From positions 1-23,622 of the forward strand of contig CAYPPG010000088.1 in NCBI GenBank assembly GCA_964412555.1: 23,622 bases of DNA, read 5' to 3'. This stretch comes from CAYPPG01 sp964412555 (GTDB lineage: Bacteria; Hinthialibacterota; Hinthialibacteria; Hinthialibacterales; Hinthialibacteraceae). The notes beneath the pieces are model-generated. The model worked only from the letters and a program-made list of their open reading frames with translations, was not told where the DNA came from and searched no databases. The translations under genes and the position numbers were made by a program. Shown here in pieces: positions 1-6,772 of this stretch (within the stretch, counting starts at the first letter, position 1; each line of letters opens with the position of its first letter).

Positions 1-5
1 GATTT

Positions 6-55
6 ATTCCTTAACTCTCATGGTTTCATTCTCCAATTCACGTTGAACTAAAACA
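6..55. repeat. Left copy of a 50-bp terminal inverted repeat
   Basis: These 50 bases are the exact reverse complement of the last 50 bases of the window (23573-23622). The match starts at ATTCCTTAACTC and ends at GAACTAAAACA; the next base differs (T here, G on the other side). In the frame starting at base 1 the plus strand reads an open tail ending in a TAA at 49-51, so this copy could be the natural 3' end of a gene lying upstream of the window. I see no transposase or target-site duplication. It may be a chimeric or assembly fold-back rather than a biological element. Confidence 0.85.
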
Positions 56-547
56 TACGTTCGCTTCCTACGCAATCAAGCAAAACGATTCCACTTCAAA
101 AAGGATGTCATCCACTTCTTGTAAAATTAGTGGATCACACTAATTCCGCGATTTTCGCTTTTAACATCTGTCAGATCGTCCCACGTCCCTTGCCGAAAGA
201 AAAAGCGACGTATTGGGATACGCAAGAACCGAGAAATTATGATCGGTATGCAGGATCGCGTGTTTTCGGCTTGAAATTCGATTTGATTGGGCCGATGAAC
301 GATAATCCTGTGAATAATACAAGAAGATCTTTATAAAAAGGACGATTAAATTTGTTGGTTTTGTACTATTTTAATAGTCATTTTTTGGCGTGGATTTAAT
401 GGTTCCTGAATCAACCCGTAATATCAATTTGTCTTATTTTCGTGTCAGATTGCTCAAAAAGAAATTTCACATTCCCTTAAAGTAGATTTTTCCAGATAAT
501 CGTGAAATACTATGTCATAATATCAAAACAAAAGGGGAAACGGAATC
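56..547. other. Region without a supported gene
   Basis: This stretch holds one open frame worth naming, 130-336 (+), starting at GTG and giving 68 residues. No Shine-Dalgarno sequence precedes it and I recognise no family. The same frame is open from 52, so it could be the tail of a decayed gene. The product has no signal peptide or membrane helix. From about 337 the sequence is AT-rich and leads to the next gene; AAAGGGGAAA just before 548 is the ribosome binding site of that gene. A promoter for it should lie between 420 and 530, but no box pair stands out. Confidence 0.4.
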
Positions 548-1888
548 ATGGTTACAAAAAATCGCCGTTCATTTCTGAAAAAGTCTGTTTTGGCTACCGC
601 AAGTTTCTCTTTCGCCCCGTCGGTTTTTTCGGGCAACAGTCCGAATGAGACGATCCGGATGGCCGTCGTCGGGATCGGCGGGCGGGGAGGGCGCTATGGC
701 GGTGGTGGGCACTATCCCAATTTTGTGAAAATTCCCAACGTCAAAGTGACCACTCTTTGCGATGTGGATGAAAGGTTGTTTCCGGAAGCGCTTGATCATT
801 TTGAATCGATCACGGGCTATAAACCGAAAACAGAAGTCGATTTTCGGAAAGTGCTTGAAGATAAAGAAATCGATGCGGTTTCCATCGCCACACCGGATCA
901 CTGGCATGCGCTACAAACCATCTGGGCCTGCCAGGCGGGGAAAGATGTGTATGTAGAAAAACCTCTTTCCTATACAATCACTGAAGGCCGGAAAATGGTG
1001 CAGGCCGCCCGAAAGTACAATCGCGTCGTTCAGGTTGGCACACAACATGTCAGCACTCCAATTGTTCGTGAAGCGCTTCAGTTTATCAAAGACGGGGAAT
1101 TGGGTGATATTTATATGGGACGTGTAATTGTATACGGCGGCCGGGGCAATATCGGGCATGTGAAAGACAGCCCGATCCCCGAAGGCGTGTATTGGAATCT
1201 CTTTCTTGGTCCCGCACCATACCGTCCATTCAATGAGAATCGTTTCCATTACAAATGGCATTGGTTCTGGGACACTAGCACCACTGAATTCGGCAACAAT
1301 GGTGTTCATATGATGGATTTGATCCGCCGGGGAATGAAAAAGCGCAATCACCCGAACCGTGTTCACTGTACTGGTAATTACTACGTCTTTGATTCAGACC
1401 AGGAGGTCCCCAATGTTCATACCGCAACCTACGAATACGACGATGGAACGATGACGGAAATGGAGGTGCGCAGTTTATACACCAATCCGGAAGCCGGCGC
1501 AAAAACCGGCGCCTTCTTTTACGGCTCGAAAGGCTGGATGCATCTGGCCCCTGGCTCCTGCAACGTGTATTACGGCAGTAAAGACGATCCGGGTCCTCCA
1601 ATAACCGGCGAAGATATCCAGCCAACCCATCCCGAGGTCAAGGGCGTCCACCCACATTTCACCAATTTTATTCATTGTGTGCGCACTCGCCGGTGGCAGG
1701 ATCTCCACGCGGATGTCTTGGAAGGACATCTGTCAACAACGATATGTCATCTTGGAAATATTTCTTATCGAACCGGCCGGAAACTGACTTTCAATCCCTA
1801 CTCGGAAAAATTCGTCAATGATGAGGACGCCAATACCTTCCTTACCCGCATCTATCGCGAACCTTTCGTCTTACCAGATGAGGTTTGA
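548..1888 (+). CDS. Tat-exported Gfo/Idh/MocA-family oxidoreductase
   Basis: A probable NAD(P)-dependent sugar or inositol oxidoreductase of the Gfo/Idh/MocA family, 446 aa. It opens with a twin-arginine signal (NRRSFLKK, R6-R7) and a hydrophobic stretch ending near residue 28, so the protein should cross the inner membrane folded with its cofactor, as glucose-fructose oxidoreductase does. The Rossmann loop GIGGRG is at 42-47, a CDVDE strand end at 71-75, ATPDHWHA at 114-121 and the family-typical EKP at 137-139. The C-terminal half (from about 150) fits the substrate-binding alpha/beta domain. The ATG at 548 is supported by an AGGGGA-type ribosome binding site. It stands alone, followed by a strong hairpin terminator. 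The substrate cannot be read from sequence; secreted members of this type are numerous in planctomycete-like and candidate-phylum genomes. Confidence 0.93.
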   Translation: MVTKNRRSFLKKSVLATASFSFAPSVFSGNSPNETIRMAVVGIGGRGGRYGGGGHYPNFVKIPNVKVTTLCDVDERLFPEALDHFESITGYKPKTEVDFRKVLEDKEIDAVSIATPDHWHALQTIWACQAGKDVYVEKPLSYTITEGRKMVQAARKYNRVVQVGTQHVSTPIVREALQFIKDGELGDIYMGRVIVYGGRGNIGHVKDSPIPEGVYWNLFLGPAPYRPFNENRFHYKWHWFWDTSTTEFGNNGVHMMDLIRRGMKKRNHPNRVHCTGNYYVFDSDQEVPNVHTATYEYDDGTMTEMEVRSLYTNPEAGAKTGAFFYGSKGWMHLAPGSCNVYYGSKDDPGPPITGEDIQPTHPEVKGVHPHFTNFIHCVRTRRWQDLHADVLEGHLSTTICHLGNISYRTGRKLTFNPYSEKFVNDEDANTFLTRIYREPFVLPDEV

Positions 1889-1934
1889 TAGAAATTTGTT
1901 GAAAGACAATTGACAGGATAAAATTTACAAACGT

Positions 1935-1965
1935 AGGGGCAGACCGATGTATCTGCCCCTTTTTT
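1935..1965 (+). terminator. Intrinsic terminator built from a palindromic element
   Basis: GGGGCAGA at 1936-1943 pairs perfectly with TCTGCCCC at 1952-1959 around an 8-nt loop, followed by a run of six T (1960-1965). This is a textbook rho-independent terminator for the oxidoreductase gene ending at 1888. The flank AAACGTAGGG (1929-1938) recurs at 6701-6710 in front of a different palindrome, so the hairpin may belong to a dispersed element family that doubles as a terminator. Confidence 0.8.
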
Positions 1966-1989
1966 GTGTCTACGCTGGGTTTAATTGTA

Positions 1990-2763
1990 TCAATTATACA
2001 AATCCCAATTTTGAGCGGTTGAAGAGCCGCCTGGACCGGATATGACTATATTGTCGAGTATCATGCCATCATGCACCGCATCCCCGCTATTCCACAAAAC
2101 CAATGTATCGAGACCCTGTTGCGGATTTCTTCGAAGCCCGAAATCATCGGCGACCTGAACCCCTTCCGCATACACATCATAATTCAGGTTGTCGAGATCC
2201 ACTTCGATTCTCATCGGGATCACTCTTCCATCACGGTAATCTACCCCTATATCATCATATGTTCCTGCACCGGCTCCATCGCTGTTGACGGCATTGAGCA
2301 TCCCCGTATTGTTTGTCATCCGGACCATGGCTCCGTTCTCGTTGAAGTCGATGGCTCCGCCGTCCCCGTCTAAATCGAAATTCGAGGAATCGCTGATCAC
2401 GAATCCATTATCCACAGATGCATCGGCTGGTCCCAAGTATTGCCACTCCCAGGTGGCGGTTATGATCCCACTTTCGATTAGCGGGAAGGAAATCATAATA
2501 AATGAATTGCCTGCCCCATGCTGTTCTACGAGGAGTGCTTCATTCTGCACCACGAATCCGTCCGGTATCGTACCGGGTTCGTCTGTCCAAACATTCGCTG
2601 CACCAGCGGGTTGGCCGAGTAGATCACCATCGGTATATCCCTCTGCTGCTGAAAAATCGATGGACAAAACCGTTTGCGCGTGAAGATTTGCGGCAAACGC
2701 AAGTATAAAGCAACTGCACAACAAACAAATTGTCCCCATTTTACTTCCAAACATTGCTTTCAT
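1990..2763 (-). CDS. Small secreted protein of unknown function
   Basis: A 257-aa exported protein. The start chosen is the ATG at 2763 because AAAGGAGG lies about 9 nt upstream; an earlier in-frame ATG at 2817 would put that ribosome binding site inside the gene. A Sec signal peptide (hydrophobic core about residues 10-25, likely cleavage after the Ala before QTVLS) precedes an acidic, Gly/Asp-rich domain of roughly 225 residues with many short alternating strands (TATWEWQYLG, IEVDLDNLNYDVY, DGMILDNIVISG). That pattern suggests a jelly-roll or concanavalin-like fold, as in LamG-type carbohydrate-binding domains. This is an inference from texture, not from a recognised motif. No sorting tail or dockerin is visible. 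It is divergent from the helicase gene that follows. Confidence 0.75.
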   Translation of the reverse strand: MKAMFGSKMGTICLLCSCFILAFAANLHAQTVLSIDFSAAEGYTDGDLLGQPAGAANVWTDEPGTIPDGFVVQNEALLVEQHGAGNSFIMISFPLIESGIITATWEWQYLGPADASVDNGFVISDSSNFDLDGDGGAIDFNENGAMVRMTNNTGMLNAVNSDGAGAGTYDDIGVDYRDGRVIPMRIEVDLDNLNYDVYAEGVQVADDFGLRRNPQQGLDTLVLWNSGDAVHDGMILDNIVISGPGGSSTAQNWDLYN

Positions 2764-2802
2764 TTTACCTTTCCTCCTTTGGAGTAGTAATTTGTAAAAA
2801 AA

Positions 2803-2822
2803 ATCGATTCTCAACAATCGAT
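2803..2822. promoter_or_regulatory. Inverted repeat in a divergent promoter region
   Basis: ATCGATT (2803-2809) and AATCGAT (2816-2822) form a perfect 7-bp inverted repeat with a 6-nt loop, just upstream of the secreted-protein gene and in the gap between two divergent genes. A second, imperfect one (GAATGA..TCATTC) follows at about 2828-2853. Position and symmetry would suit an operator, but no regulator is identified and short AT-rich palindromes arise by chance. Confidence 0.22.
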
Positions 2823-2939
2823 CATTTGAATGAGAATTTCATATTTTCATTCGGATGTCAAGTCATCATATTCATTTTGTACACAGAACCACTCTATCTG
2901 GCAATCGGAAAAGATGGACAAGTTCGCTTTCATGGCTGT

Positions 2940-2969
2940 TTGATTTATGTGAAAAACGGTCTATAAAAT
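2940..2969 (+). promoter_or_regulatory. Candidate promoter for the XPB helicase operon
   Basis: TTGATT at 2940-2945 and TATAAA at 2962-2967 are separated by 16 nt (or TAAAAT at 2964-2969 with 18 nt). This is a plausible sigma-70-type -35/-10 pair placed about 45 nt before the ATG at 3015. No other signal in the 250-bp gap looks better. Confidence 0.38.
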
Positions 2970-3014
2970 AGATGTGTTATTCTATGTGATATTGCAAAGT
3001 TGAGGAAATTGTTG

Positions 3015-4730
3015 ATGGCTATACATTCTAACAATCCGTTAATTGTTCAAAGTGATCATACTGTTCTTGTGGAGGTGGATAGCCCCCGATACGAAGAAGC
3101 ACGCGATCTCCTCATCGGATTTGCGGAATTGGTTAAATCACCTGAGCATGTTCACACCTATCGGATTACTCCACTCTCGATTTGGAATGCGACGGCTGCG
3201 GGGATGAAAACGGATCATATCCTCGGAGCACTCCGCGAGTATTCCAAGTACGAGTTACCTTATAACGTCGAAACGGAAATCCGGGACTACGCATCCCGAT
3301 ATGGACGGCTGCAATTGTTGCGCCACGATCATGGTCTTATTCTGAGAGCGAACGATATTTTTCTGGCTGAAGAAATCCATGGAAACAAATTGGTCGAACC
3401 TTTTCTTTCCGAGCGATTGTCCGAATTGGAATTTCTTGTCGATCCTCTGGCTCGGGGAAGAATCAAGCAAGTCTTGGTTCAAATCGGATTTCCCCCTGAA
3501 GATTTAGCCGGATATACCGAAGGCGAACCGTTCTCTTTTTCTTTAAAACATCACTCACTTTCTGGAAACAGATTTGCTTTACGTCCCTATCAGTTGGATG
3601 CAGCAAACGCTTTTCATGCTGGGGGAAGTGTTCGCGGTGGTTCGGGAGTGATTGTCCTTCCGTGTGGAGCGGGAAAAACCATAGTCGGCATGGCCTGCAT
3701 GCACTTTGTTCAATCATCAACACTGATCTTGACCACTTGCGTCTCGGCTGTGCGTCAATGGAAAGCGGAATTACTGGATAAAACATCCATCTCAGAAGAC
3801 GAAATCGGCGAATATACTGGCGAAATCAAAGAGTTTCGCCCAATTACTGTTTCGACCTACCAATTGATGACTTATCGCCGGAATCGGGAGACGGATTTCG
3901 TCCACCTTTCCCTATTCGATCAACGCAATTGGGGCTTGATTATCTATGACGAAGTCCACCTTCTACCAGCGCCGGTCTTTCAAGTGACGGCGGGATTGCA
4001 GGCACGGCGCCGATTGGGATTGACGGCGACACTGGTTCGTGAAGATGGCCGTGAAAATGATGTGTTTGCTCTGATCGGCCCGAAAAAAGCAGATGTACCT
4101 TGGAAAATCCTGGAGCATCAAGGATGGATCGCAAAAGCGGTTTGTACGGAAATACGCCTGCCACTCCCTGAAGGCGAACGAATGGCATATGCCGTGGCCG
4201 ATGCGCGACTCAAGTTTCGAATTGCTTCCGAGAATTATGCGAAACATAAAATGGTAACTCAAGTTTTGGAGAAACACCCGGATGAATCAGCGATTGTCAT
4301 CGGAACGTATATCGATCAAATCAAATCGATTGCGAAATCGTTGGGTATTCCGGTGCTGACCGGCTCTACCGCCCAAAAGAAGCGCGACCAATTGTACGCC
4401 GATTTCAAGGAAGGCCATATCCAACATTTAGCCGTTTCGAAAGTCGCGAATTTCGCCATCGATCTTCCCGATGCTTCCGTAGCTATTCAAATTTCCGGAT
4501 CTTTTGGTTCTCGCCAAGAAGAGGCTCAACGCCTCGGCCGAATTTTGCGTCCCAAACCGGGTTTGAACCAAGCTCATTTTTACACACTCGTAACAAGCGA
4601 TTCGGTCGAGCAGGATTTCGCTCATAAACGGCAATTGTTTCTTTGTGAACAAGGATACGAATACCGGATTGTTGAAATGGATAGTATAGAGACTCCTGTC
4701 GAGGGAAGTTTGATCCATGAAATACCTTGA
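3015..4730 (+). CDS. XPB/ERCC3-family DNA helicase
   Basis: A bacterial XPB-type superfamily 2 DNA helicase, 571 aa, which translocates on DNA using ATP and is linked in this family to DNA repair. An N-terminal helicase-associated domain (about residues 5-110, with ITPLSIWNATAAGM) precedes the motor. Walker A GAGKT is at 218-222, the Walker B box DEVH at 312-315, the XPB-specific RED motif (LVRED) at 342-344, and motif VI QRLGRILRP at 505-513. All key residues are present and the length is normal for bacterial XPB. The ATG at 3015 is preferred because GAGGAAA sits 6 nt before it; a TTG at 3000 in the same frame would have no ribosome binding site. The gene overlaps the next one by 14 nt, so the two are co-translated. 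Actinobacterial XPB genes are likewise neighboured by a helicase-associated protein. Confidence 0.93.
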   Translation: MAIHSNNPLIVQSDHTVLVEVDSPRYEEARDLLIGFAELVKSPEHVHTYRITPLSIWNATAAGMKTDHILGALREYSKYELPYNVETEIRDYASRYGRLQLLRHDHGLILRANDIFLAEEIHGNKLVEPFLSERLSELEFLVDPLARGRIKQVLVQIGFPPEDLAGYTEGEPFSFSLKHHSLSGNRFALRPYQLDAANAFHAGGSVRGGSGVIVLPCGAGKTIVGMACMHFVQSSTLILTTCVSAVRQWKAELLDKTSISEDEIGEYTGEIKEFRPITVSTYQLMTYRRNRETDFVHLSLFDQRNWGLIIYDEVHLLPAPVFQVTAGLQARRRLGLTATLVREDGRENDVFALIGPKKADVPWKILEHQGWIAKAVCTEIRLPLPEGERMAYAVADARLKFRIASENYAKHKMVTQVLEKHPDESAIVIGTYIDQIKSIAKSLGIPVLTGSTAQKKRDQLYADFKEGHIQHLAVSKVANFAIDLPDASVAIQISGSFGSRQEEAQRLGRILRPKPGLNQAHFYTLVTSDSVEQDFAHKRQLFLCEQGYEYRIVEMDSIETPVEGSLIHEIP

Positions 4731-6702
4731 TACGAACTGGCAGGATATTTTAGCAGTGTTACCCTTCTGGGAAGAACTTCCCAGTTCTGCACGGAAGGAT
4801 TTTTTGGATAATGCAAAACTCTCCAACCTATTGAATCCGCCCGACTTCGGGGAGAGTTACACTTCAATCGAACAAGCAGGGTTCTTGGAACCATCGGCGA
4901 ATGGCCGGCATGTGAAGGTAAAACGTAACTTCAATACTTTTGTGAGTTTGATGAAAGTTTTATACCAATACCCCTATCCGCCGGATAAGAAAAACGCTAA
5001 ATATTTTGAAATTCATTTAAATCAGGATGAATACTTTGCATTGAATAAGTACAAAGGTAGAAGATCTGATGCATATCATCTTGTAATCAAGAAAGTCACT
5101 TCCGTCCAGTGGCTCCAAGAATTTCTTCAATTACAGCGAACCAATGAATGGGAACGGGCACAGTTGCGTTCGGAGGAAGAACCCTATTTCGTATCGATGC
5201 AAGTAATGAAAACAGTTAAATCGATTCTTCGACTTCTGATGGAAGTACAAAGCCCCATTCCCTTACAAGATCTTGCTCCCCTTCTCGGAACCAAGAATCT
5301 GGAACTGTTGGGAACATCGATTCGAGCCGGGCTTCGATACTTGCTCTTCTATGTTTGGGTAACCAAAACGGAGCATGAACTTATTTTAGGCATTTGGCCG
5401 GAAATCGCTTATCGCCTTCACCGGCCAAAAGCGGCTCCTCCTAAAGCGGTTCTGCCATCAGAGACCTATCATAACGCCTTCCAATTGGAAGATATGATGA
5501 CCATTCTGGTGATCTGCTCGACAAATTCCCTTCGGGTACGCGGAAACGATCTGATCTTGTTCGCCAATGCCCGTAAAATGATTGTCGAAAATATGATACG
5601 GATTCCATCCTGGCTGGAAGAAGCCCTGGAATTCTGGCCGGATGAACGAATCGGCCATGCGCTCCATAATCTTAAAAAAATGGATTTCCTGCAACTTGTT
5701 GGCAAGGCTGGAAAAGATTTACGCTTGGAAATAACCCCAAAAGGATTGAAATGGCTTGAAATCTCATACAAAGAACGCTTGAAAACGGTTTTCGATTTCT
5801 TTACAAAAAAAATCATGAAACCCTATCGGGATAAATATGACCAGGATCATACGGAATTTATCCCCCTTCGTCCTTGGGTTTATATCAAAAATAGCAATCT
5901 ATCCTTAGACCGGTCCGCTCGAAAAGCCTTTTCGGACATTCAAGAAGATACATTTGTCGAGATGGATGAATTTCTGAAATACCACAAAGAAAAACATAAT
6001 CCATTACTGCAGGAAAGGGAAAATGGAAAAGATGTAGCGTTTTTTATTGATTGGGGATGGTACAAGCCAAAGGATTCTGATTTGGAGGACGAGTGGGAAC
6101 GAATGTTGAGAAATTTGTTGATATGGCGGTTGATTGCCTTTGGAGGTTGTACAGCCGGACAGTCCAATAAAGATACGATTTGCTTTTCACTCACTGATCC
6201 CGGACGGTATTTACTCGGTCTTCAAAAAAATTTCGAATACTCACGCATCGAAGAAAAACAAGTCATCGTGCAACCGAATTTTGAAATAGTATTCCTCGCT
6301 CCTTCTCCCGCAGCGGAAGCCTCGATCGGCCGGTTTGCCGAACGCACCGGTAAACAAATGGGGGTTTTGTTTAAAATTACGAAAAAATCCATTTTTGCCG
6401 CCGCATCCACCGGCATGACTCTATCCAACGTATTGGATATTTTGGAAGAAAACTCTACCAAAGAAATTCCCCACAACGTGGAACACGAAATCCGCAACTG
6501 GTTCAGCCACTGCCGTCAAGTCCGCTTCCAACCCGCCATTCTCATTCACTGCCCTGACAAAGAAACCGCCATGCGAATCCTTTCCGCCGGCGGAAAAAAA
6601 GTGATACCTGTCACCGACACCATCGTCGAATTAACCGATCCCAAACAAAAGAAACCACTGATCCGTAAACTAAAAGATATCGGTGTATTTTTAGAACTGT
6701 AA
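4717..6702 (+). CDS. Helicase-associated partner protein of XPB
   Basis: A 661-aa cytoplasmic protein with no signal peptide or membrane helix, translated from an ATG overlapping the end of the XPB gene; GAGGGAAG lies about 11 nt upstream. The N-terminal 450 residues are helical and polar with winged-helix-like stretches (for example SIRAGLRYLLFYVWVTK). The C-terminal 150 residues contain a helicase-associated domain: VIVQPNFEIVFLAP, then ITKKSIFAAASTGM and EIPHNVEHEIRNW. That domain matches the N-terminal part of the XPB next door (ITPLSIWNATAAGM, ELPYNVETEIRDY). The layout resembles the XPB-neighbour protein known from mycobacteria. No helicase motor motifs are present, so it probably acts as an accessory or DNA-binding subunit of XPB. 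No nuclease motif was seen, unlike archaeal Bax1. Confidence 0.82.
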   Translation: MKYLDTNWQDILAVLPFWEELPSSARKDFLDNAKLSNLLNPPDFGESYTSIEQAGFLEPSANGRHVKVKRNFNTFVSLMKVLYQYPYPPDKKNAKYFEIHLNQDEYFALNKYKGRRSDAYHLVIKKVTSVQWLQEFLQLQRTNEWERAQLRSEEEPYFVSMQVMKTVKSILRLLMEVQSPIPLQDLAPLLGTKNLELLGTSIRAGLRYLLFYVWVTKTEHELILGIWPEIAYRLHRPKAAPPKAVLPSETYHNAFQLEDMMTILVICSTNSLRVRGNDLILFANARKMIVENMIRIPSWLEEALEFWPDERIGHALHNLKKMDFLQLVGKAGKDLRLEITPKGLKWLEISYKERLKTVFDFFTKKIMKPYRDKYDQDHTEFIPLRPWVYIKNSNLSLDRSARKAFSDIQEDTFVEMDEFLKYHKEKHNPLLQERENGKDVAFFIDWGWYKPKDSDLEDEWERMLRNLLIWRLIAFGGCTAGQSNKDTICFSLTDPGRYLLGLQKNFEYSRIEEKQVIVQPNFEIVFLAPSPAAEASIGRFAERTGKQMGVLFKITKKSIFAAASTGMTLSNVLDILEENSTKEIPHNVEHEIRNWFSHCRQVRFQPAILIHCPDKETAMRILSAGGKKVIPVTDTIVELTDPKQKKPLIRKLKDIGVFLEL

Positions 6703-6737
6703 ACGTAGGGTGGGTTGAGCAAAACGAAACCCACCTT
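6701..6737. repeat. Palindromic element with AAACGTAGGG head
   Basis: Directly overlapping the TAA of the helicase partner, AAACGTAGGG (6701-6710) leads into GGTGGGTT (6709-6716), which pairs with AACCCACC (6728-6735) over an 11-nt loop. GTAGGGTGGGTT...AACCCACC palindromes of this form are dispersed in many bacterial genomes. The head is identical to that of the terminator at 1929-1938 while the stem differs. No T-run follows on either strand, so it is a weak terminator at best, but it sits between two convergent operons (ends at 6702 and 6773). Confidence 0.7.
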
Positions 6738-6772
6738 GATGTGCTAAATCTCTTTCTAACCGAAAGCCTTTG

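Noticed and set aside
130..336. A 68-aa open frame as a gene
   Set aside because: GTG start without ribosome binding site, no recognised domain, and the frame is open upstream; kept only as a note in the region entry.
2964..3014. TTG start at 3000 for the XPB helicase
   Set aside because: The ATG at 3015 has GAGGAAA at proper spacing; the TTG would have none.
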